From: Escallonia rubra
Taxonomy: Eukaryota > Streptophyta > Magnoliopsida > Escalloniales > Escalloniaceae
Reading direction: 5' to 3'
DNA: 64,000 nt
NCBI GenBank assembly: GCA_033065855.1
Contig: JAVXUO010001117.1
Location: forward strand, 186,001-250,000
Part shown: one piece after another, positions 1 to 8,840 of the stretch
How positions within the stretch are numbered: the first letter of the stretch is position 1
Layout of the letters: the number at the start of each line of letters is the position of its first letter
The notes under the pieces: generated by a model
What the model saw: the letters and a program-made list of their open reading frames with translations, nothing else
What the model was told of the DNA's origin: nothing
Databases searched by the model: none
Made by a program: the position numbers and the translations under genes

Positions 1-405
1 GCACTCCGGATACAATGGTTGTTCTGCATCATTCATGTACTTCTAGAAATTTGCAACTTGGACACTTGGGTCTCCCGGACGACTCACAAAAATGTCATTG
101 ACCATTCCATGCATACCAGCACCAGCCACTTCAGGTTCGTTATCATTCTCATTTTGAACAGAAGAAGAGGCCAAAGCTTCCCCATGAACCCTCCAAACTG
201 TGTAGTTAGGCATAAATCCCCTAATAATCAAGTGATCTCTACACGCAATACGGGATTGAAACATGCCATTCACACAGTCCCTACATGGACATAATATCTC
301 CCCCCACCTTGTAACCACATTCCTAAATGCAAAATTCAGAAACATATCTACGCCAACAACGTAAGTCTCGGATTCCCTTGAGTGACACATCCACTCTTTA
401 TCCAT
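1..405 (-). pseudogene. CACTA TNP2-like transposase, N-terminal (transposase-associated) domain, broken
   Basis: From the ATG at 405 the product begins MDKEWM and carries the CPC-x2-C zinc-like motif (LCPCRDC). Both are typical of the transposase-associated domain at the start of TNP2 proteins in CACTA elements. This domain is thought to bind DNA; the catalytic part would follow outside the window. Reading is open down to an in-frame TAG at 43-45. Beyond it the same frame continues with KYMNDAEQPLYP, which matches the usual continuation of the family. One stop codon therefore interrupts an otherwise good reading frame. An upstream ATG in the same frame at 504 extends through a poly-A-derived stretch and is unlikely to be the start. 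Confidence 0.7.
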
Positions 406-1304
406 GTTTCCTTCTTCAAGAAAAAAAAAAACAAAAAGAGATGTGACGTGAGCTTGGTAATGACCTAGGATCAAGTAGCTTGTACTAGTTGCTCGAGTAT
501 CCAATTTCTTTCTTTTATGTATATGCGTATTTACATGAGTTTAAAGATAACTCAAACAAAAAAGTACAACATACGGAAATAGTACTAGTAAGGTCCAAGG
601 AGCTGAGACTAATTTTTTTCTTGGCAATGACTTAATTTTATTTCGATTGTTTTCTTTCGGTTGTACAAGAACAAATATCCAAGTTCACTGTACTTGAAAC
701 TCATTCTCATAAATGAAACTCTAACAAAGCATAATGTAATCAAATACCATAGTCGCTAACTAGTACTAGTATCATTGGAGCAGTAAATTCAATCATCTCT
801 GAGAAAACCTAACCCAAGCAATTTCAATTCATATTATAGATGCTGAGTTTAGCATCCAAAAACTATAAATACACATGCACAATGAAAACCTAACTACATA
901 AAACTTGTGCTAAATCATCTAAGTTGACATTGAAAATTTAATAACACTAACAAATATCTTCAATTGAATTTGCAACTTCCAGTTGTTCTATTGTTCAATA
1001 ACAACACTTAGCCTGATCTCTGCTATGTTAATTAATCAACTGCTATGCCACAGTCTCTCACAGCATAGCCATATACAGCATTTCCTAGTAATAATAACGC
1101 AAAAGAAGAAGTTGACAGTCCAAAGGGTACTTTTCTTTATATTTCCTTTGTCTTTCATTGGTCAAAGGACTAAAATTTTGCTTCTTGAGTTTCAAGTGTG
1201 CTATTGCAACAAAAACTACCCACATGCTGCACGAGTTTCAGGGTTGGCATTATATGTCTAGGTGAATAGATAATGAAAGGAAGCAATAGAAGTGAAAGCA
1301 TTAC

Positions 1305-1491
1305 CTTTCAGTACTTTGGCATAGACATCCGGATGATCTGCAAGATAGTAGAGTACAAAGCTCAAGGCAATGGCCTCCGTCTCGTGACTGGCAAGAAGCG
1401 CACCTAAAACCGTATCTGAAAGTTGTGCCAGGAAAACTGCATAAAACGCGGCCTTAATACCGTTACTGAAAGTTGAGCCAGGAAAATTCAC
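1305..1491 (-). pseudogene. Cytochrome P450 exon fragment (I-helix region) captured in CACTA element
   Basis: The minus strand encodes LLASHETEAIALSFVLYYLA followed by DHPDVYAKVLK. This is the I-helix oxygen-binding region and following helix of a plant P450; it reads most like the CYP85 clan (CYP716-type), but that assignment is inference. A short preceding piece (NFPGSTFSNGIKAAF) resembles an upstream part of the same family, joined with the sequence between them missing. The exon ends at a good donor (AAAG|gtaatg, exon end 1305). Nothing else of the gene is present. It lies in the 5' region of the CACTA element in the same orientation as the transposase, which fits transduplication of a host exon. 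Confidence 0.6.
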
Positions 1492-2195
1492 TGGAACGGA
1501 AACTGCGGCGACGACGAATGGAGCTACCGGCGACGGCGAGTGGCGATGCCGGCGACGGCGAGTGGCGCTGTCGGAGACGGCGAGACTTCAATCTAAAACG
1601 GAATCAGAACATATAAAGCTTTCCAAAACATGATTGGAACAATCGATTATATAACAGCTACCCGAGAAGATGGAATCCCAAATGTGATCAATCCCGGAAG
1701 AATCGAAGCTTCGAGACTTCAATCTGAAATCCCAAAGCATGTTCAACCTGGACGGATTAATGGAGAATTGGAGAATGGAGAAGAGAGATGAATGAGGGGA
1801 AGGGGAGGGGGGGAGAGAGAGAGAGGGAACCTGTCGCGGTGAGCCGTGTGAGAGACAGAGAAAGAACATAGAGTCGTGTGCAGTGCAATAGATTAAAAGA
1901 AAAAAAAGGAGAAAAATTGAAGTAAACGTTGATTTTCTATGCCAACAGTCAATTGAGCCGGCTAAAACAATTAGAGCGCCGGCGTAGATAGTATTTTGGC
2001 GCTAGATTTTGGCGCTCATACTTTGGGGCGTGAATATAACCTATGGCAACGCAAAAAATATGACCGTCGGCTTAAACGTTTCTGTAGACTCTATAACGGC
2101 GGTTATTGTGGAGGCGTCGGCGTAGTCCATATACAGCAACGGCATCGAGCGAACGCCGGCATAGGACGCCGCGACAGATCACTTTTTTTGTAGTG

Positions 2196-2374
2196 TTAGC
2201 AAGCTTCCAAAGCCAGGCACCCGTGGCATCCCAACAAGGCGTGAATACTTGCTTCCATTGAGCTTTTCCACTAGATGGTGGCCGAGTTAGCTCAATGGCC
2301 AGCGGCCTCAAGGTGCCAACCGGGGTTAGGAAGAAGAGTGTCCTCGATCCATACAGCGTTGTCCCTTTGATCTC
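2196..2374 (-). pseudogene. Lipoxygenase exon 7 fragment (copy 1), truncated
   Basis: This stretch is nearly identical to bases 36027-36215 of the intact lipoxygenase gene, within exon 7. It encodes a run including [30 protein letters not shown] and [12 protein letters not shown]. The left side is cut by the CACTA element ending at 2195. The right side passes at a GAGATCAAAGG-type microhomology into hAT transposase sequence. No other lipoxygenase exon adjoins it, so it cannot be functional. The same junction occurs near 21019. Confidence 0.85.
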
Positions 2375-2492
2375 ACTTTCTTTATAAGCCTACTCATGTC
2401 TGTTGCCATGTAGCACATTTGTTTTGATATTTCTAATATCGAGACCTCCACGTCATGCAACTTTAACCTAGGATCCAAACAAGCGGCGATAG
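2375..2492 (-). pseudogene. hAT transposase C-terminal stub fused to the lipoxygenase fragment
   Basis: The minus strand encodes LDPRLKLHDVEVSILEISKQ and related residues. This is the region before the dimerisation domain in RICESLEEPER-like hAT transposases. It matches the copy at 21020-21140, including the lipoxygenase junction, but similarity stops at about 2492. The sequence then changes to a purine-rich, G-rich stretch. Confidence 0.7.
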
Positions 2493-2765
2493 AACGGGGA
2501 AGGGGGAGGCAGACGAGGGGGGGTGAGGGTGCTGGGCTTGGGGAGAGGAAGAATAAAAAGTAAATTAGGGGCAATAAAAAAAATTGAAGTAATGGCATTA
2601 AAAAAAATAAGGTTCCAACTCAGGGGCAATAAGGTCTTTTCATTAAAATTGTTAGGGTTTTTGCAATTCTGTTTGGTCAACGGACAGAAGTGGAATTTGT
2701 CCAAACTATTGTCCTTGAGTGTAATATCACTCTAACATCAGGGACATAGCTGTAATTAGCCCATC
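2493..2765. other. Unassigned spacer
   Basis: G-rich to about 2560, then AT-rich. I see no gene or repeat end here. It separates the chimeric lipoxygenase/hAT stub from the first upstream-region copy, which begins near 2766. Confidence 0.4.
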
Positions 2766-3268
2766 TTATTATTGTGATATTCAATGGTGAAACCATTTTG
2801 TTGCAAAAATATGCTTTAATTTTTATATTTATAACATCACAATTGTTACAAATTCATTGCTCTCAAGATCCATCCAAGGTGAGTTGATGTCTTGTCTTCT
2901 TTTCTCTAAAGACGTGACATAAAGTGATTCCATAATGAAGCTAAAGCTGATTGACAAATAAATAATGGGTAAATTACACGAAAACCCCCTAAGGTTATAC
3001 GTAACTACACTCCACTACCGCTATCTTTAAAAATTACACTCCGCCCCCCGAGGTTTGTACCCGCATTACACACAGCTACACACTTTTAACGGCCCGTCCA
3101 ACTCCGTTTCAAGATTCCCTGACACACTCCTCTATGCAATTTTCATACCCAAAATACCCCCCTTTATAACATTTTATAACAGAAAATACATATACTATTC
3201 TCCCAAAAAAAAAATACAAGTACTCTACAAAGGGTCCATTCCTAAACAAACCCTAAACGCCGTATAAC

Positions 3269-3490
3269 ATGGCGTTGCTAGGGAAGTGGTGCCAATACAA
3301 GGTGCTGGGGCTTGGCGGCGATTGCATCGCCGATGAGATCCGCTCCGCCTACCGCCGGCTTGCCCTCTAGCGCCACCCGGACAAGCTCGCCCAGTTCGGC
3401 GCCTCCCCCGCCGCCTTCCATGAGCTTGTCGCTGCCTACAAGGTCTTCTCCGACCCCCGCGAACAGGTTGACTGGTTGTTACTGTAAGAA
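3269..3490 (+). pseudogene. DnaJ (J-domain) N-terminal fragment in Pack-MULE
   Basis: From the ATG at 3269 the translation starts MALLGKWCQYKVLGL and passes through DEIRSAYRRLAL, a stop (TAG at 3368-3370), then RHPDKL and FHELVAAYKVFSDPRE. This is a J-domain with helix II, the HPD motif that stimulates Hsp70 and helix III. Codon 34 is a stop where the family usually has Gln. The reading ends soon after helix III, so the rest of the co-chaperone is missing. It resembles the DNAJC21/Zuotin-like type whose J-domain is at the very N-terminus; that sub-assignment is inference. GC content is much higher than around it. Confidence 0.75.
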
Positions 3491-3558
3491 ATAGAAGAGG
3501 TTGCTACTATGACTTTTGTGTAATTTACCCGTTCTTGCGGTTCAGATGCGAGGTCCTC

Positions 3559-3981
3559 TCAGATGCCCATATCTTGCGGTTCAGATGCCCTTCGGGTTGA
3601 CGGGTTGAACATGGCAATTGTGCTTTTGCGCATCGACAGTAAAATTAAGCCATTGCACGAACCATATACATCAACGATGTTTAAGTTTTCAAATCGGGTG
3701 TCAAGTTCAGTGGCATTTTGCAGTGAATCGTGTTGTACAAAGTAAAGGGTGCTTCTACCTTCGAATATTAGGGGCAGAATGGAGCTAGTTTTGATGGACC
3801 GATTGAGATGCATCTTGATGAACTTCGGGCTGTCGATCAGAGCACACCACGGCTTTGAAACACATCTGGACCGTAGAAGAGACTTAACTGGCAATCGAGC
3901 GAGTATATCGGAGATTACATCAGATGGGAGGTCTGGCATTGGGTCTAATGGAGGTTTAGGGTTTTTGTATATTTTAGCCAA
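3559..3981 (-). pseudogene. F-box protein fragment in Pack-MULE
   Basis: The 140-codon frame carries an F-box at about residues 17-60 (LPSDVISDILARLPVKSLLR, then CVSKPWCALIDSPKFIKMHL). An F-box-associated start follows (GSCNGLILL, then MFNPSTR). F-box proteins of this CPR1-like class have about 350-400 residues and link SCF ubiquitin ligases to substrates. Here only the first third is present and the frame stops at 3559. The reading frame is otherwise unbroken, so a short F-box-only product is conceivable. Its position inside a Pack-MULE argues for a captured fragment. Confidence 0.75.
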
Positions 3982-6016
3982 ATTCCAAGAAAACGTTGTT
4001 GAGGGGCATTTATGTCTTTTTGCATTGCATCGTTAACACCGTAAGAAAAAATGTTACTTTTTGAGCGGAGTGTAATTTTTAAAGATAAGGGAGGCGTAGT
4101 GTAATTATGACAAACCTCAGAAGAGTTTTGTGTAATTTACCCATAAATAATTATGCCGGTGGAATTGAAGTTCCTTCAGACCACACTTTCTCCCATGTGC
4201 AGTGATATCATTTTCCTTGCGAAAAACGAAGGACTTGCCTTTGGCCTATCAATTGGCATACGTAACCCAGCATCATCTTTTGCTCTTGAGACACTGATAA
4301 GGCCGGTGCAAAAATGAAGCTCAATGAGTATATACATGGAAGTTAGATATGCGTAGGAGAGTTAGGTCAGCAATTTAAGCCAAAACTTGGACAGCCAAAT
4401 TAAAATAAAAGAAAAATAAAAAAAGAAAGAAAAGGATGGCAATATGTCCTCAATTATGAGATGCTCTATTTGTCATTGAAAATAATTGGTGATATGACTT
4501 GACTTTTGTAGGCAAACATGGTGCATATTTAGCTCAAAAGAAAATTGCATATCGACCAAAAATCAACAGAAACAGACAGATCATAATGGGGGTGTGAGTC
4601 ACTTAGATTGTGTACTCGGACAAAAGGAAAAAGTGCGGTATTCACTTATTACTGCTGGCATAGATAAATAGACTGAGACATCTTTCAAGCTCAAAATAGT
4701 ATGTTCATAATGACGGATATTGATTAAGTAATTCTAAGTAGGTTGCTTCCGGGAAAATATTTTCCTTCGAACCACAAAGTATTGAAAACTTATTGTTTCT
4801 TAATTTTGTGTTTGTTTTAGACTTGTTTCTCTTATAACCTAATGTATCTCTTCTTGTGAAGTGGGTTAGGTTAAACTTTACTCCAAAAAAAAAAAAAAAA
4901 TTGGCTAACACTAAAGTTTCAATTCAGATTAAAAAAGAAAAAGAGGGAACCTTATTGACCACCGAGTTAACCTCTTATGGTTGCCTCTTAGTAACACACG
5001 CATAGAGTAGTGTTACTCTAGCTTTTCATAAACCAAAAGAAAAACGTGGGGCTTGCAAAGAAGACGAAATCCAGATCCATTCAAACCTGACAATTTGTGA
5101 ATAGTTTCAATTCATCATTTTCAAGGTACTCGTAGACAAAGGTTCAGCCATCCACATGGGATGTTGTTCGACAATATTAGCGGTATTTCTTTCATTCACG
5201 AGTTTCACACTGTTGTTTTGAGCTCAAGGAATCCCTTTCGTGAATAGTCTGAGATATTTTTCATTGCAATTATTTGGCCCGTAAATTTATGTTCAATATA
5301 TGTTGTCAGGAAAGTGGTACTTCAAGAGAAAAAGGGTAATTTCATAAAATGACAAATAAATTGACTTGTGAGTACACTTGATTGGTGCAAAATGTTTGGC
5401 AACAACAAATAAATTGTACACAATTGTTGCCGACGGCAATTAATCACACCAACTAGTTCTTGAATGCAACCAAAACACTGATTTTTTCCCCCCATATTTT
5501 GGTTGACAGCATCTGCCTTGGTGCATGAGTATATTTTCATGTTGATGAAGCTTCAGCCAGGGTTCGTGACTCCATATGATGCAAGTGTCCTTCAGAATCT
5601 GATCATCTTGGCACTTTTCTGCGACGTTTTGCAACACAAGGAAAATACTACCAGTGTGGTGACCGGAATGTTGGCTATTTACAAATGTGAATCTTCATTG
5701 TGATAATTGAATTTGATTCCACAGTTACTTTTGAAATTCTACATAGTCAAGTGATCTTGACCAATGGTAGGCCACCTCCATCACAACTGCCAAACGTTAA
5801 TCATATGCTAAGTTACATCCCACGTCGGCTAGAAATGAGCAGTGGATCTGCTTCTTATACCTGTTGGGCTTATCCTTCCTGTGAGCATGCTTTTAAGTTG
5901 GACACCAGACTTTAACATATACAAACAATTCTGAATCCGAATTCTTTTATATATGTGATCAATCTTGAAGTTCTTTATTCTTTGTTGTCAAGCTCGTTAT
6001 AAGCCGGAACCTCGGC

Positions 6017-7756
6017 CAGGGGCGGAACTACATATGTACAAGGGGGGGCTACAGGCCCCCCTGAGATTTTGAAAAAAAATAATTATATATAGTTTTTTTT
6101 TTCACTCGCAATTTTCACTCTCTCTCCTCCTCTCGGCTCTCACAGTCTCACTCAGTTCCCGACTTCCCGTCGTCGCCGACTAGCCGTCGACGGTTGAACT
6201 CTCACCGGAGTGGAGGAGTCACCGGTCACCGGAGTCACCTCTCACTCTCTCAGTCACCACGGCACCGCCCACGGCCACGGGCCACCGGTCATCGCCTCAT
6301 TGGTAACGTCTGACGCCGGTTGCCGTCAACTGTCAAGGTCTCAAAGGGAACCCCTGCTCTCACAGTCTCACGGAGTCACGGACGGCCTCACGGACCCAAT
6401 TTCGAAGCGCGAAGGCCCTCCCACGGTCCCACCGGAGTCACCTCTCACTCTCCCAGTCACCGCGGCACCGCCCACGGCCACGGGCCACCGGTCATCGGCT
6501 ATTCGGCTCATCGCCTCATCGGTAACGCCGGACGCTGGTCGCTGGTCGCCGTCAACTGTCAACGTCTCAAAGGGAACCCCTGCTCTCACATTCTCATGGA
6601 GTCACGGACGGCCTCACGGCCCCGATTCCGAAGCGCGAAGGCCTTCCCCAGTTCGACAGTCCGCGCCCCAACTCCGGCCAGATCTAGCTTAGATCTAAGA
6701 GCTGGCGGACGAACTGAGGAACTGACGAACCTCACCGGTCGGCGGTCACGGCGCCTGAAATAGTAAAATTCAAGCAGATCTGACTCCTGAGCGTCTGAGC
6801 CTCAGTCACCGGTGGTCACGGCGAAGAACCCACCACCAGCAATGTTACGACAACGACGCCGTTCCGATTTCTAAGGACTGAGGTCATTGTGCATTTTGAA
6901 CAATTTCTTTTGCTATTGAGAATTGATTAATAATTTTAGGTTGTTAGTTGTAAATTTGATAATTTAGATTATTAATTGATGCTTTATGGCTATTAATCAT
7001 GCATTGAGCACTTGAGAGTTGAGATTGTTGATGGAGGATGGGACCCAATTGAATTTTTATCCTATTTGAGCATTGATTATTTGATTGATAATTTTAGGTT
7101 GTGTTAATTGTGCATTTAAAAATTGATATTATTAATTGCTGATTATAGGTTGTTAATTGTGCATTGAGCATTTGAGAATTGAGATGGTTGATGGAGGATG
7201 GGACCTAATTGGATTGAGATGTTGGATATGTAATTTAGTTAAATGGTAGGTTGAAATTTGGTTAATTAGGTTAACGCGATAATAAAACATGACTGAAAAA
7301 GTAAAAGAATAAAATATTTATAATTAACTAAGTTATTTGATTGATAATTGATGGATTGATCCTTAAAATAAAATATTTTTTTTTCAGAATGAAAAAGTTC
7401 TTTCAAAAGAAAGCAAAGGTGGAAAAGTTATTGCAGTCTAATAAGAATTAGTGTAGAAATCAAGATACTATTCAACAGTCTCCGATTCCAACAGTAAGGG
7501 ACAAGGCTCCCATTGTGTATCGTGATATTCATTCCAGACATTCAAGCAGAGTTAGCGATAAGTTCAACTCTGACGAGCTTATTGCGGATCCTAGGTTGCG
7601 TTCAAATATTTTGGATTATGATCCTAATGTTCGAGATAAAGTTCGACGAGCGTATTGGTCGAAAGGTCCTTGCCAACCTCGTCACCACAATTTTCCATTT
7701 ACACAATTCGATATATTTTTAGTCCCCCTGGGATGAAATCCTGGTTCCGCCACTTG
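6017..7756 (+). mobile_element. hAT-family element, internally deleted
   Basis: The left end starts CAGGGGCGGAACTA and is followed by GGGGGGGCTACAGGCC. The right end finishes with GGTTCCGCCACTTG, its imperfect inverse. These ends are typical of the plant hAT group encoding TTF-type zinc-finger transposases. Only an N-terminal transposase piece is present (7388-7726). Bases 6120-6860 are GC-rich with an internal duplication (near 6210-6400 and 6425-6600). Bases 7000-7240 carry two copies of a block with GAGGATGGGACC that also occurs in the CACTA elements. The flanking 8-mers do not match (ACCTCGGC left, GTAGGGGG right). Confidence 0.7.
7388..7726 (+). pseudogene. hAT transposase N-terminal fragment (TTF-type zinc-finger protein)
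   Basis: Translation from 7388 begins MKKFFQKKAKVEKLLQ, meets a stop near 7449, then reads on through DELIADPRLRSNILDYDPN and DKVRRAYWSKGPCQPR. The SDPGLR/ILDY/RDxVRRAY/GPCQP pattern is the typical start of TTF-type hAT transposases in plants. The catalytic and dimerisation parts are missing: the frame stops at 7726, about 30 bp before the element end. Confidence 0.65.
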
Positions 7757-7775
7757 GTAGGGGGTGTGTTCTCCC

Positions 7776-7777
<2 letters not shown>

Positions 7778-7814
<37 letters not shown>
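7778..7814. repeat. (GT)n(GA)n microsatellite, copy of the lipoxygenase leader tract
   Basis: A short GT run passes into a GA run, followed by TTTGGAAGACACGGCATG. This corresponds to the longer tract at 41907-41969 upstream of the lipoxygenase start codon. Confidence 0.85.
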
Positions 7815-7819
<5 letters not shown>

Positions 7820-7966
7820 AAGACACGGCATGTGTTCAAGATTTAATGCATTCAAAATAAGGTGACATCATATCTTGTATTAGTCCTTGCATCCGGTGGC
7901 TTCATTTAGATATGGAAAAAATTTGGCTAGTACCCGAGTTGAAGGAATCTTTCTCATATCTCAATG

Positions 7967-8102
7967 TAGCGACAATTAATGGTTGCTAAATATTTTTAGT
8001 GGCTTTTATTTAGTGACACTAAAAAAATGTTGTTAACAATTATCGCTGAAAGTGTTAACAGAAAAGTCACTAGAGATATTTAGAGATTATTAATAATAAC
8101 TA
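7967..8102. repeat. Foldback MITE, copy 1
   Basis: A 136-bp imperfect palindrome. The left arm begins TAGCGACAATTAATGG and the right arm ends ATTAATAATAACTATA. Arm cores are CTAAATATTTTTAGTGGC and GTCACTAGAGATATTTAG. Related copies lie at 24482, 25014 and 42124. It has no coding capacity. Confidence 0.65.
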
Positions 8103-8840
8103 TATATACTAGCCCAGTAACCCAAGCCAAGATCGGGTCATTTATAAAATAAAGTATACCATAAGATCTTAAAGAGTGTATTAATGTGTACCACATATTG
8201 TAAGCCAAAAAAGAAAATAACGTTATTTAAAAAAAATTATTTGGCTATAAAGAATAGTTCTGGGGACCAAAATTATATTATCTTTCAAGATTTTCGATCA
8301 CATTTATACTTTTGTTGAATTTTTTTTGTTGATGAAATATTTATAAACGTGACATTACCTATATTTAGCGAGTTAACCTCTTATGGTTGCCTCTTAGTAA
8401 CACACGGATAGAGTAGTGTTACTCTAGCTTTTCATAAACCAAAAGAAAAACGTGGGGCTTGCAAAGAAGACGAAATCCAGATCCATTCAAATCTGACAAT
8501 TTGTGAATAGTTTCAATTCATCATTTTCAAGGTACTCGTAGACAAAGGTTCAGCCATCCACATGGGATGTTGTTTGACAATATTAGCGGTATTTCTTTCA
8601 TTCACGAGTTTCACACTGTTGCTTTGAGCTCGAGGAATCCCTTTCGTGATTAGTCTGAGATATTTTCCTTTGCAATTATTTGGCCCGTAAATTTATGTTC
8701 AATATATGTTTTCAGGAAAGTGGTACTTCAAGAGAAAAAGGGTAATTTCATAAAATGACAAATAAATTGACTTGTGAGTACACTTGATTGGTGCAAAATG
8801 TTTGGCAACAACAAATAAATTGTACACAATTGTTGCGTAA

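Larger units (their letters stand above)
1..2195 (-). mobile_element. CACTA (En/Spm-type) transposon, right part; left end outside window
   Basis: The right end reads TTTTTTTGTAGTG, which inverts to the CACTACAAA-type terminus of CACTA elements. It is followed by TTA. The intact lipoxygenase exon 7 reads CCTTAGCAAG at the same place, so TTA fits a 3-bp target duplication and the element sits inside a lipoxygenase fragment. The transposase starts at 405 and reads leftward out of the window, so 2195 is the 5' end of the element. Bases 406-1258 are AT-rich with nothing recognisable. Bases 1500-1600 hold short GGCGACGGCGAG-like repeats, and 1930-2180 is GC-rich with GCCGGC motifs, as in CACTA subterminal zones. 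The left end is not visible. Confidence 0.75.
2967..4142. mobile_element. Pack-MULE (non-autonomous Mutator-like element) with two captured gene fragments
   Basis: The ends are inverted copies of GGGTAAATTACAC, with similarity continuing inward (CCCCCTAAGGTT at the left, AACCTCAGAAGAGTT at the right). Perfect 9-bp direct repeats ATAAATAAT flank it (2958-2966 and 4143-4151), the target duplication size of Mutator-like elements. The paralogous site near 42870 lacks the insertion. There is no transposase. Inside are a DnaJ-like fragment on the plus strand and an F-box fragment on the minus strand, each from a different host gene. Confidence 0.9.
2766..6016 (-). repeat. Segmental duplicate of lipoxygenase upstream DNA (copy A)
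   Basis: The sequence parallels 42674-46734, the distal upstream region of the intact lipoxygenase, in the same order and orientation. Matching landmarks include CTTATTATTGTGATAT (2766 and 42674), CCAACTAGTTCTTGAAT (near 5449 and 45838) and AAGCCGGAACCTCGGC (6001 and near 46718). A Pack-MULE interrupts it at 2967-4142. The small hAT element present at 45224 in the native region is absent here (unoccupied site near 5316). No lipoxygenase coding sequence is attached. Apart from the insertions I see no gene in it; short ORFs at 5322-5915 recur in the other copies and carry no domain. Confidence 0.85.

Noticed and set aside
6210..6763. Two overlapping plus-strand ORFs of 147-160 codons in the hAT element
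   Set aside because: GC-rich, Pro/Ser/Arg-rich in both frames, no domain, and they arise from an internal duplication.
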